A stretch of DNA of 22,569 bases from Pigoraptor vietnamica (GCA_943704525.1 CALSCQ010001346.1:1-22569), one strand, 5' to 3'. Numbered from the stretch's first letter, positions 10,073 to 21,200 are shown. A program made the numbers and translations. Notes: generated by a model from the sequence alone, not told the origin.

Positions 10073-11317
10073 ATGGTCGACATATATGGGAGCGGTGAGA
10101 AAATTGTCCCGCGCGACTGTTTGCGCCCTTCGCGGTTGCGGGGATGCGAACGAGTCCGTGTGTGTCGCAAGCAGTGTGTGCTGCTGGGGATGGTGTTGTG
10201 TTCTGGAGTTTCACACATTGATTATGGTGCACATGTTGACATCTTTTGGGTGTTGTCGGTCGTGTTTGTTTGTGTAAGCGAACCTATGTGTGCGGTTGCT
10301 TGTGTTCGAGAAGTTTACTGTCAGAGTGAATCTGCGTCTGTTTGCGCGTCTGTGTGTACGCACATATCTTTGTATGTCTCTGTTTGCGTCTATGTGTGTC
10401 TAGTGCGACTCTGCACCTGTCTGCTTCGTCGTTCCTCAACTGATCGACTCGGTTCATAATTGTGGCCGTCTTCAGGCCGAAAGTCTGGCGATTGCCAGCA
10501 ACCGTGTCCCTATGTGGAGGGCGACAAGATAGAGGTGCTCTTCAGGGACCACTGGCACAGCGGCGAGTTTGTGTGCGAGAACGAGTGGGGGGGTCTGGAC
10601 GTGCGATATGACGACGCAAAGTGGGACATTGCGCGAGTATCGCCCAAGAGCGTACGACAACCAGAAGGTGTGTGCGCGCGCTAATCGTCATCACGCAGCG
10701 CTCCATTTGTGTGTCGTGGTTACACTGCGTCTTTTTTCCATGGTTTGTAGGTACTTGCGTCCAAGTGTCCTCTCGTGTGTGCTGCGTGCGCGCACGGGCG
10801 CTGTAGCACTTGCGCTTATCATATCGCACGACCAATCGCAGTGTTGAAAAAGCAGCGGAAACGAAAGGAGACGCGGGTCGAAGTGTCCCACGAAAAGAAA
10901 ATGTCCGTCATCATCGCGCCGCCAACACCACTCGCCGTCGCCGCCGTCATTTCCTCGCAACGAGGGGGCTCGTCATCAGCGTCTGTATCGCAAATACCGT
11001 CATCGTCGAGCATGAGGAGCCGGCGAGGAAGTCAGGACGCCGCGACACCCTCGGTTCCCATAGCCTCGCCTCCGGCCCTCCGTTCGTTGGCAGGCAGCGT
11101 CCCGCCGACGCCCGGCGTAATGCCTGTTGTGGGTCTCGCCGCCGAGCCCGTGCCAATTGCCGGCAGCCTGTCGCTGACGGAGGAGACCGTGTTGAAAAAG
11201 CGGCGGTCGATCATTCCGGACGAGGCCGAGGAGCACCTCGTTATGAGCCTGCGATTCAAAGTGGCGAACGACAGCAAGAATGCGAAGAAGCAGTCGAAGG
11301 CGTGCGCCATATTGTGA
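10073..11317 (+). CDS. Unfamiliar protein with Tudor/Agenet-like domain and C-terminal CaaX prenylation box
   Basis: I do not recognise this protein. The proposed exons are 10073-10094, 10476-10667 and 10842-11317, giving 229 residues; phases agree at both junctions. Residues about 20-68 look like a small Tudor/Agenet-type beta barrel: YVEGDKIEVLF, then DHWHSGEF, then LDVRYDDAKWDIARVSPKSV. A basic stretch KKQRKRKE follows at residue 74. The middle is Ser/Pro/Ala-rich and probably disordered, with RRGS (S135) and KKRRS (S194) kinase-type sites. The tail KNAKKQSKACAIL ends in Cys-Ala-Ile-Leu, a CaaX box with a polybasic neighbour; a final Leu usually favours geranylgeranylation. Together these suggest a prenylated, membrane-attached adaptor rather than a nuclear histone reader (inference). 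Exons 2 and 3 are well supported. Exon 1, only 22 bases (MVDIYGSG), is chosen because its ATG and GTGAGA donor give the right phase; other 5' exons are possible. Confidence 0.62.
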
Positions 11318-11814
11318 TCTTTCGAGGGTGCGCTCTGTTTGATATCGCCGCCCAGTGCTAGCTGCCGGCCTTTCTCCACGTCTTGCACGCCCTCCAATTT
11401 GGGCTCTCGTCTCTGTCTGGCGCTCGCTTGATTTTTATGGGTTTTTCCTTCTTCTTTTTTTGCCGCGTTTGCGCGCGTCGCACTTTCACTTGCGTTTGCG
11501 GCTCGGCGTCTTGTATTTTCGTTGAAACCCTCATCCTGCGCGGGCCCCGTGTGGGCTTGCCACTAAATTGAAAATGGTATGAAATTGGAAGCGAATTTGA
11601 TGGTAGTTTCAATTTGCGAGTCCCCTAACAATGGGCGTCTCGGCCGCAACCAGTTTCCGTGCCGCAAAACTGGAACACACACACACACACACAGTGTCAC
11701 TACACACACTACACACACTATATCACACACACACGGGGACGTCAGCGCACACACGAGACTCAAGAACCTAAAGTGCGGCAAAGCGCGCACGGGAGAGAGA
11801 CTCCCTACACTCAG
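11318..11814. other. 3' flank of Tudor-CaaX gene and 5' region of RabGAP gene
   Basis: Pyrimidine-rich 3' flank with T runs (11430-11460), then the CA tract. Start codons at 11579 and 11631 could begin the RabGAP transcript, but no strong donor follows. Confidence 0.5.
11673..11750. repeat. CA-rich tract between Tudor-CaaX and RabGAP genes
   Basis: (CA)10 followed by imperfect ACACACT and CACACA units. In this window most such long dinucleotide tracts sit in introns, so this one may mark an intron in the 5' region of the RabGAP gene, in keeping with the candidate exon at 11815. Confidence 0.8.
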
Positions 11815-11942
11815 TGCTATCGGGATCTCTTTCTTCGTTGCCGTTGTGCACTGTACTCGGCCGTAACGTCCGACGGAAGTTCTCGGATGGGCCCGTGCCC
11901 CCGAAATTGACACTGCATGAGGAGCCCATACCGACGCGACGG
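11815..11942 (+). other. Candidate upstream coding exon of the TBC RabGAP gene
   Basis: An open stretch in one frame reads LGRNVRRKFSDGPVPPKL then TLHEEPIPTRR, with coding-like composition. It ends at CGG|gtgtgt in phase 0. An 81-base interval follows, ending in CAG directly before the ATG at 12024, which is also in phase 0. Thus 12024 may be an internal methionine rather than the start. The frame stays open back to 11772, and two acceptors (AG at 11772-11773 or 11813-11814) could begin the exon. It contains no ATG, so at least one more 5' exon would be needed. ATGs at 11579 and 11631 are candidates, but no donor there is convincing. Confidence 0.4.
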
Positions 11943-12023
11943 GTGTGTTGTTGTGGCCCACGTGCGCCTCGTAGCGCTTGGCGCGGAGGAGGAGGGGGGT
12001 GGCCCCCCGCACACCGGTGACAG

Positions 12024-15000
12024 ATGAAGGCGATTCTGTCGCGGCTCGCCGCGGCCGAAGTGCCGTTCTTGCAGCGTTCATCGAGCAAGCAGGATCTACC
12101 CGATGAGGACAAGTCGTCTGCGTCCATAGCCGTCGCTGGTGCGTCGCCGGTGCCGTCGCCTGTTGCTTCGAGGAAGATGGACACGGATGCGCCAGCGGCG
12201 GCTCCAGTGGCGACCAGTGCCTCGGATGTCGCAGTGGACGCACAGCCCGCCGTCGCAACTGCGGAGGGGGCATCTACAGCGCCGGCGGACGATGGGGCAG
12301 CCGACACAGAGGGGATCACGACTCGAACGGCATCCCTCTCTGGCCCCCCTGCTCCCTTCAAGCGGCGGTCTTCCGTTATTGCGACGGGGTTGCTCGCGCG
12401 GCGCCTCTCGGAGATTAGCAGCGGCAGCCAACAGTCCGAAGTGCGCGGGCAGATCTCGTCCTCGTCGTCGACGTCCCTCTCCGGCGACACGTCCCCGAGC
12501 GACGGCGACGGCATGGCAGAATCGTCATCTCGTAAGCGGCGAACGGCATCTCGCACCAACTCTGTCGAGTCGACGGGCCATGCCACTCGCCGCGCCCGCA
12601 CGGGCACAAAGAGCGGTGGGCCTTCTGCGCAGCCGGGCGCAACTGCACTCCCCATGAGTCCGGATAACACGGGAATGGACATCTCCGAGGCGCTCGATCA
12701 CCACGGCCCGAAGCCGAAGGCGCAGTCGCCGCCCACACTCACCCGCCGGTTGTCCATACTCAACGTCGGTGTGGCACTCCCGGCGACCGCCCCGCCAATG
12801 ATGCGGCGGCTGTCGACAAAGGCGTCGATCGACTCGACGGCATCGCTGGAAGGCGGCGTTGTCGTGGGCCCGCGCTCCGTGCTGGAGGACGCCGGCGCTT
12901 CGGACACGGCCGCGCAGAACAAGATGGCGAGTGCCGAATTTCAGAGCATCACGGCTGCCGTCACAACGGGTGCGAACCCGCCGAGCCCTCGCGGGATGAT
13001 GGCCGGCATGAGGCGGAGATCGGTCGCGAGTGGGCTCGGGACGCTTCAGGACGCGCCCCTCGTGGCGGGCGAGCTGGGCCGTCGCTTCAGCATCAAGTCG
13101 CAGGACGGCGCGACGCCCGCCCCGGCGGCAGGGACGGGGAGTGCGCAGGCCCCGTGCGAGGGAGAGCCCACGTACGAGGGCAAGCCCGCGGACGGCGCCG
13201 ATGGGACGGTCACGAAAGACGCCGGGGCGGTGAGCGAGGGGGAGCGGTCGGTGGGACCCACGACGACGGACGACGAGGTGGACTCGCTGTCGCCGGAGCG
13301 CTGGAACCAGTGGGGACAGATGCTGGCGGATTGGGACACTTATATACGGTGGCGCGGGAGGACGGTGCGGCAGTGCGTGCGCGAGGGCATTCCCGCTCCC
13401 CTGCGTGGCCTCGTGTGGCAGCGGCTGAGCAAGAGCTACCTCAGTTCGACGCGGGACGCGTACGAGGGCCTACTGCAGCGCCCGTCGTCGGCGGAGAAGC
13501 AGATTCGGAGGGACATTGTGCGCACGTTTCCGCTGCACTCGTTCTTCGCGGAAAGGGAGGGCCAGGGACAAGAGTCGCTGTACAACGTCCTCAAGGCGTA
13601 CTCGCTCTACGACACTGAAGGTGAGCTGGGAGCGCGTCGTGTGCGTTGTGTGCACTTTCTGCTCACTGTCCTCTATTATATTGCGGAGTCTTCCCACAAC
13701 ACGCAAATACACGCAAGACGCAATATGGCGGAGACGACCGCAACTCTCTTGTACCACTTGCTTTGCGCACGCCTCTCATCTAATTTTGATGCGAAATCGC
13801 TGTGTCGTTGCTAACCATTGCCTCTCATGCGATTGCAGTGGGCTACTGCCAGGGCTCTCCGTTTCTCGTGGGACTTCTTCTCATGCAGGTATGATCAGCC
13901 GTCGCAGTCCTTCGCATCGACTCTGTCTGCACCCAACAATCGATGCCACTCATAATAATGTGCAATGAGCACTGCGCACCACCCGCCGCGGCGCTGTCCT
14001 TTCGCACGTTAGCCAGCCGCTTTAGGATGTCCCTCGCATGTTTCTGCGTCTTCGCACGCTCCCTTCGCCGTATCACGCATGGTTGATGTGTGTGTTGGCT
14101 GTTGACACGTTGACGTGTGTCGCGTAGATGCCGGAGGAGGAGTCGTTCTGCACGCTCGTCCGCATCATGTACGACTATGCGATGCGCGAGCTGTTCAAGC
14201 CCGGCATGCTCGCTCTCGAAATATGCCTCCACCAGTTCGACAACCTTATCCTCGGTGGGGTACTCCTCGTAGTCCTCCGCTGTTACAAGTGCATTGCTGT
14301 TGATGGTGTGGTGAAACGAGGAATTGCCTCTCAGAGCTGATAGGGGCACATAGGGATTTTGGAGTGCGTGTGCATGCGCTTTTTGCGTGTTTTCGTCGCC
14401 CATGCGTTGCAATCGACAGAGTCTCAACCGTTCCCTGTCGCAGAGTTCATGCCGGATCTCCACCAGCACTTCAAGGCGCAGGGCGTCGAAGTCGGCATGT
14501 TCGCGTCGCAGTGGTTTCTGACGATGTTTGCGGCGTCGCTGCCACTCCCGGCGGTCAACCGCATTATGGACATTTTCTTCTCCGAGGGCATGCACACGCT
14601 CTTCCGCTTTGCGCTCGCGTTTCTGGAGCTGGAGAAGGGGGTGCTCCTCGCCCTCGACTTTGACGAGATACTCGTCCACCTCAAGAACGGCATGACGAAG
14701 AAGTACAAGAAGGGCGACAGTCCGCTGACGAACGAGCTCGTGAAAAAGGCCGTCGACTACCGCCTGTCGACGCGCACGCTCGGGCGGCTCGAGAAAGAGT
14801 TTATCGCGGAGAAGCAGCGCCAGGCGATGGAGATGGACGAGATCTCGCGGCTGCGGCGCGACCTGCAAAAGTCGCAGGAGAGGATACAGGAGCTCAACGC
14901 CGAGAACAAGATATTGGCCGACAGGCTGCTGCAGGCGCAGGTCGTCGACTTCCAGAACAAGGAGGAGATATACCGGTGCGTGCAACCGGAGGGCATCGTC

Positions 15001-15293
15001 GTGTTCACGTGCTGTCGCTGCGACGAGCGCACTTGTGTTCGATATCACGCATTTCATTGATCGCGCTTTTGCCCTTGTTTTCTCAACTCCGCTGTGCTAC
15101 ATCGGGGCGCAGACTCAACAACGAAGTGCAACTCGCGCGCAACGCCGACGAGAACGCGCGCCTCGTCGCCCTGCTGCGGCCGCAGAAGGAGTCAATGGAG
15201 AAGGAGCTCGCCGACGTCCTCGCGCAACTCGTGGACCTCAAGATGAAGTACGCCGAGTTGCAGTGCTGCGTGAGCATGGCGGACAACGCGTGA
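12024..15293 (+). CDS. EVI5/Gyp5-like TBC-domain Rab GTPase-activating protein
   Basis: Predicted RabGAP that speeds GTP hydrolysis by a Rab in membrane traffic. Exons 12024-13620, 13839-13888, 14128-14254, 14444-14975 and 15113-15293 give 828 residues from this ATG. Residues 1 to about 430 are low-complexity Ser/Ala/Thr-rich, with repeated Arg-Arg-x-Ser sites. The TBC domain spans about 430-690: VREGIPAPLRGLVWQRL, then QIRRDIVRTFP with the IxxDxxR arginine finger (D497, R500), then VGYCQG with the glutamine finger (Q537). Both catalytic fingers are intact. FLVGLLLMQMPEEESF, RELFKPGML, FASQWFLTMFAASLPLP and RIMDIFFSEGM match EVI5/EVI5L closely. A coiled coil from about 700 to the end (LRRDLQKSQERIQELNAEN, LADRLLQAQVVD) also follows EVI5 architecture. 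The start is uncertain because the ATG sits right after a CAG acceptor. The gene converges with the Yrb30-like gene 359 bases away. Confidence 0.92.
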
Positions 15294-15652
15294 GCGTGGG
15301 CTATCCACCTCCCCTCGCGATCAGGGTCTGAGTGTGTACCTCCGCCCCAATCCCTCCTCTCCGTGCGATTAAGACTCGTGCCACCCTCACATACCGTCCC
15401 CTTTTCTCTCGGTCGTCGGAAGTACGATTAATCGCCTACGGCTGGAAACAGACGCAAAAGTTGTGTTTATGCTATGTAGGTGTTGGAAAGATATCGTGCT
15501 CTATGTGTTCCTCTTTGCGTGCGCGCTTGTGCGTTGCGCTGCGATTGCGTGGTGCGTGGTGCGTTGTCGCGCGTGGTTAGCGTGTTTGTACACGTCGATT
15601 GTTTCCTTCAACTCTGAATTTTAGCCCATGAAAGTGCGCCGTGCGCTCCTTT
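15294..15652. other. Convergent intergenic spacer
   Basis: 359 bases between the stop codons of the RabGAP and Yrb30-like genes. Moderately T/G-rich, with no AATAAA signal, repeat or gene seen. Confidence 0.6.
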
Positions 15653-16828
15653 TTAGTCTGCGATCTTGCAGCCCCTTCTGAACGAGCCACTAAGCGCCCC
15701 ACTGTACGAGAGGCGCCTCAACACCCTGTCGGGCAGCTCCTCTTCCCCGAAGTACGCAGATAGGCGCACGTCGTCCACGTCCGCGTCCCCGTGGTCCCGC
15801 CCCTCGATCGATTCGAAATAACATAAGCGCAGAACGTATTCGAAGACCGACCAATCCGCGGAGCTGTCATCGACCAAGTCCACGCGTTCGTCTTTGCCGT
15901 CCGACCCGGTGGGCACAAGCTCGCGCTCAACCTCCCCAAACGCAATGTTACGGCGACGACAGACCCTCTTCCCCTTCGCGTCGCTCACGGGGGTGCCAGG
16001 CACACCCTGCTGGCGAGTGCTGGTCGCCTGATTCGCCTCGCACCTCACGGCCAGCGTCACGACACGCTGGCTAACTTCATCGAGCCCAAGAAGACGTCCT
16101 GACAGCGCGCGCGAGATCGACAGCAAGTCGCAGCAAGGGAAGGAGAATTGCACCTTGTCGGTCTCGCGCGCGCTGTCAGGACTCTCGTCTTCGTCGTCTG
16201 CCGGCGTGAAACGAATCGAGAATTGGTGCGAGTCATCGCGCACAACTTCCACGAAGCCCGGCTCCAGTGTCTCTAACTGCCACTTGGGATTGTTCGCCGC
16301 CGCAAAGTAACTATAGACGCGCGCCGGCATGCGGATCACGACCGCCTCACTGTTCAACGACATTTCGCAGCGTCTAATCGCGGCGCTCGCACGCAAAAGG
16401 AGGGACGCAGACGCGGCCGTTCCATTCACCCGCGCTGTTGGCGCAACGACAGCCATGTACGACAGGGCCATAGTAACGTATGGAACGAGAGTGTCGCATC
16501 TCTCCACGAATTGAGTCAGCGTCTTAACAGCCGCGTCCTCGCTCGTGTCGCCGACCTGCTCCAGCGACGACTGCAATTCGCCAATGTACGTTGTTGCCAT
16601 GTTCAAGGTGCCCTCCAACGCCGCGTCTCCACGCGCTGCCGCCGCCAACTGCACGGCCTCGATCTGCGGGGAAATTGCCTTGAGGCGCATGTCCAGCTCG
16701 ACGCGCAGGCGGTTGATTGCGGACTGCGCATTCGCGGCGGCATTGTAGCGATTCCAGAGGCCCTCCGCAACACGAGAGGCGAGAACGCCAAACGCTTTCC
16801 CGCCTATAAAGCTAACCGCACCCTCCAT
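15653..16828 (-). CDS. Yrb30/RanGTP-binding-protein-like, intronless
   Basis: Single open frame of 391 residues with no intron, unlike most neighbours. The N-terminal third is helical. A glycine/alanine start (GGKAFGVLASRVAEGLWNRY) leads into LRVELDMRLKAISPQIEAV, LAAAARGDAALEGTLNMAT and an acidic helix. TLTQFVERCDTLVPYVTMAL and ASLLLRASAAIRRCE follow. The C-terminal half appears beta-rich with acidic linkers and ends in FEYVLRLCYFES then DDVRLSAYFGEEEL. This order, together with motifs near the ends, reminds me of the Pfam Ran-binding family that includes yeast Yrb30, which binds RanGTP and blocks its GAP-stimulated hydrolysis. The match is from memory and moderate. Other helical N-domain families (HeLo/RPW8-like) are alternatives for the first 150 residues. 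Codon choice is less strictly GC-ending than in the ubiquitin and coiled-coil genes. The ATG at 16828 is the first in frame and is followed immediately by the family-like N-terminus. Confidence 0.55.
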   Translation of the reverse strand: MEGAVSFIGGKAFGVLASRVAEGLWNRYNAAANAQSAINRLRVELDMRLKAISPQIEAVQLAAAARGDAALEGTLNMATTYIGELQSSLEQVGDTSEDAAVKTLTQFVERCDTLVPYVTMALSYMAVVAPTARVNGTAASASLLLRASAAIRRCEMSLNSEAVVIRMPARVYSYFAAANNPKWQLETLEPGFVEVVRDDSHQFSIRFTPADDEDESPDSARETDKVQFSFPCCDLLSISRALSGRLLGLDEVSQRVVTLAVRCEANQATSTRQQGVPGTPVSDAKGKRVCRRRNIAFGEVERELVPTGSDGKDERVDLVDDSSADWSVFEYVLRLCYFESIEGRDHGDADVDDVRLSAYFGEEELPDRVLRRLSYSGALSGSFRRGCKIAD

Positions 16829-16898
16829 ATTTTCCGTTTCCTATTGTGCCGGCGAGCTGAGAGGAGCGACCCGGGGGGTCAAAGTGCTGAAAAGTAGA

Positions 16899-16976
16899 GT
16901 ACAATTGTACCACAAACAAAAAAATGTGGGCGTAACGCAGTAACAGACCCATTGGTCACATGATCGCATCACGTGA
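16899..16976 (-). promoter_or_regulatory. Likely promoter elements of the Yrb30-like gene
   Basis: About 70-150 bases before the ATG at 16828 lie a perfect 12-bp palindrome GTACAATTGTAC (16899-16910) and a CCAAT box on the gene's strand (plus ATTGG, 16951-16955). Two E-box octamers follow, TCACATGA (16956-16963) and the palindrome TCACGTGA (16969-16976), 13 bases apart. The close spacing suggests a compound bHLH/CCAAT site; function is inferred. Confidence 0.45.
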
Positions 16977-17218
16977 AGAAGATTTTCGCCTTTGTGTGCG
17001 CGCCAACAAATTATTAGCAGCGAAGATTACACGTCCTTCTCACGAATAATAATTACATTTTACTATGACTATTGTATCAAAATAGTTCACAAAATAAATC
17101 ACCCACAATCACGCAAAATAAATTATTTCCAGTGAGCGCGCAATCCAAAAACGCGTGACGCAAACCGTCCAAATTTGGGCGACTGCCACAAATAGCATCG
17201 CCAAAATGGATGATGCCG

Positions 17219-17969
<751 letters not shown>

Positions 17970-18290
17970 GCGTGCCCGCTTTTGTTACCGCGTGCGATGT
18001 TTAATTTTTAGTTTCGTCGCCGCGGTCTTCGCGCCTTGAGGCTACGTGCCTTGCTGCGCTCTGTAAAAAAATGAGTGGAAACGCGAAGGTCGCAATTTTG
18101 AGTCGAAATACGTTTGTGTTGTGTAGAGACGACATCTGAAACTTTTTGTTTGAGAATCATCAGTAACAATGTTACATAACATCCGGGGGGTTTGCATTTG
18201 AATTTTTTTGCCGCCCAAGTGACACACTGAAATTCAACTCTGCGTCGCTTCTTCTCTGCCAACGCCCCACCTGCAATAATAGCGCGCAAA
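17970..18290. other. Intergenic between polyubiquitin and coiled-coil gene
   Basis: 321 bases with T-rich 3' flank of the ubiquitin gene and the short promoter of the next gene. No clear TATA box or gene is visible. Confidence 0.6.
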
Positions 18291-21200
18291 ATGCCGTCGC
18301 CGCCGTACGGGCGCCACACGGCGTCCTCATCGCGGGCGGCACGCAACGCAAAGGCGCTGGGAAATCGACGCCTCGTTCATTCGTGGTACGTTGGTGAGCC
18401 GGCCAATGTCGTGCCCACAGTCGAGCGGCGGTGGTTGACCGAGGAAGACCTTGCTGCGTCGAAGGGGTCGACCGGCGCCATGCCCTTGCGCCCCTCCAGC
18501 GCGTCGCCTTCGCCGCCCCACTCTCCGAAGCGGCATGGCGGGGCCCGCGCGAATAGCCCGTCGCGTGGGATTGATTTGACGGTGCACGGCAAGAAGGTGC
18601 TTCCGCAAGGCGAACGCGAGTGGCTGCGAGAGCTCGATCGGGTGCCTGTGCACACAGGGCCGCGCGTGGATTACAATCCGGAGAATGTTGGCGACGGGTA
18701 CACGTGGGCCAGTCGGAGCCACAAGCTCGAGCTGCGCGGTGGGGAGAAGGCGGCCGAAGCGCACTGCGGGCGCGCCGAGGGCGAGAACATGAGCGCGTGT
18801 GAGCTGGAGAAGATGGCAGACCGGCGGCTACGGAACGCGCTGAAACGAAGCAAGCAGCTCGATCGCAGCCTGCAGGAGTATCGGGAGAAGGTGGAGGCCA
18901 TCGCCGATCAGGTTGGCGACCTCAAGGCGAGCCTCGGCTGCTGCGAGCACGCCGAGTCGTGCTGTCACGAGTGCTGCGGTCTCGTCGAAGACAAGGTGCA
19001 GTGTCCGCTATCGCCAGGCCGTCCGCCGTCTCGCGGACCCGAGGGGAAAAAGGAGGACGCCGGCGCACATGCGAGCCAGCACGCGCAATCGAGCCACGCG
19101 GACGTCAAGGAAAAGTTCTCGCGTCTGGACCACTGCCTTCACCGCTCGCAGTGCAAGTTGGACGGCTGCAAGTGCCTCGTTCGTTCGTATCACAGGCAGA
19201 TGGATGCCTTTCGCCACCAGCTTGCGGACGCCGAGGAGGAGAACGTCGAGCTGCGCCGGTCGATCGCGGCTGTCAGGGACGACGAGAAGAGAGCCCGCGA
19301 GCGCGTGGAAGAGGCCGAAGCCGACCGGAAGAGGTTTGCCGAGATGTACGGGGACGTGGAGAGCGAGAAGGAGCGGCTGCGGCAGCGCGTTGCGAGCCTG
19401 GAGGAAGAGCGCGACCGCCTTCAGGACCTTGCGGACGTGAGGGAGAAGGACGCTGCGCTCCACGCAGAGTACGCGCGACGGATGGAGAAGGCGCGCGATG
19501 AGTGCGAGGCGACACGGCATGCCATGCAGCAGCAGCTGAAGGTGCGGGAGCTCGAGTGCGCCGACCGCGACGCCGTCATCGAGGCACTCCAGCGGCAACT
19601 GAGGGACGCCCAGGAGGATGCGAAGGAGGCGCGAAGGCGGTGCGTGCACGTGATGCGCGTTCTTCGTCGGTTTTGCGTTGTTACACCTGCACAATTGCCT
19701 GTGTGAGACCTTTTGCTTGCACAGTGCGCATGGTACATGTGGAAGTTATGTTCCTCACACACTCACACACACACACATGCGCGCGCACTCTCTTCTTTCC
19801 ATCTTCCAGGTACAAGCGCATCGCGCACCGAGACAAGGAAGACCGCACCGTCGACGTCCGGCAGATTGACGACGCCCGCAGGCACCTCAAGCGCGAGCTC
19901 AGGGCATGCAAGGAGGATCTCGAGCGCACACGCGCGGAACTGGAGCGGAGGTGAGTTTTGGTTTGTCTCGTGTTTTAGTACTTATGATTATGCGCCACAT
20001 TGAGCTAGGCCGTGGACCACCACCAATAACAACGGCGCTGTCTCTAAACCGTCTGTCTGCGCCCCCGTAGAGAACGTGAGGCATCCGAGAACGCGTCCCT
20101 CGTGGACGAAGCGCGCCTGCAAGTGCAGCGCTATGCGCGCGAGAGGCAGTCGCGCGACGCAGAGCTCAACGCCCTCCAGATTCGGTTCGTAGAATGTGTT
20201 CCGTGGGATGGAAGTCATTGACGTTCTCAACATATTTTTTTTTTCCTCTTTTCTGCTCCGTGGAGTCGATGGACAGACGTTTTTAATGTACGCTGATTTT
20301 TTTTTTCTTTCGTTCTGGTCTGTCCCCAGCGTGCGTGACCTTGAGGCGGCCGCGGAGAGCGCGCGTGAGGGCGGCGAATCGCACGCGCGGTCGCTTGCCA
20401 CGAGGCTTGAGGACAAGACGCGGGAGCTTGCGCAGGCACGCGTGGAGCTTGAGCGTACGCGCGGCGCCGTCATACGCGCCGAGGAGCAGGCCCGTTTGAA
20501 TGAGGTACGTAAGTGCGAGCACTGATGCAACTGCACTGCATGCGCCAAACGGTGGTGTGGCTGTGTGCGGTCATCATGCTCACAATCGAGTTGAGCAGGT
20601 CGTGGCAAGCACGAAGCTCGCGAGTGCGGAGGCCGAGATATCTCAGCTGCAGCAGGGCATACAACAGTACGAGTCGATCGTCGCCGAGCTGAAGTCGCAG
20701 CTGGTGAGAATGCTAATGTAGCGCGCCTGTTAGGTGCCGACGTGCGTGCGTGTGTGTGCATTGTGCCTCTCGTTTTCTAGCGTTCGTTTGTAAACTTGTG
20801 AATGCGTGCGTGCACGTATGCCTTGTGTAACGCTCAACGTACTGACCCTCAAACAATCGTCCTTCATAGGTTCGTGTTCAGAAGGACGCCACCGACGCCG
20901 CGGCGCGCGTGTCCGGACTCGAGTACGAGCTGAAGCGCGCGTCGCAGGAGCACCAGCTTGAGATGGAGCGGCGCGAGGGCCCTCTCCGAAGACGCATTGC
21001 GGACCTGGAGGCGATTGGGGAGCGACTGCATGCTGCGGAGAAGGTGGGCGACGTCTGGTTGTGGTGTGCGTTGTGCGTCGTCTGAATGAGCATGGCATGG
21101 GTGTTAGTCAGCAATTACTACGCCGTGGGTGTTCCTTGGCGGCGGATTTGAACGTACCACTCAATGCGCGTGTGACGGGGACAATCGCAGGAGCTCGATG

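Noticed and set aside
9745-10218. 157-codon minus-strand frame between SPOUT1-like and Tudor-CaaX genes
   Set aside because: No motif, atypical codon use, and it overlaps the proposed first exon of the Tudor-CaaX gene. Kept only as a note.
11768-12682. 304-codon minus-strand open frame opposite the RabGAP N-terminus
   Set aside because: Antisense of a low-complexity Ser/Ala coding region, no recognisable domain.
13843-15057. 404-codon open frame on the minus strand across the RabGAP gene
   Set aside because: It mirrors the conserved TBC exons and crosses two real introns; its composition (Leu/Arg/Glu rich) is the shadow expected from GC-rich codons.
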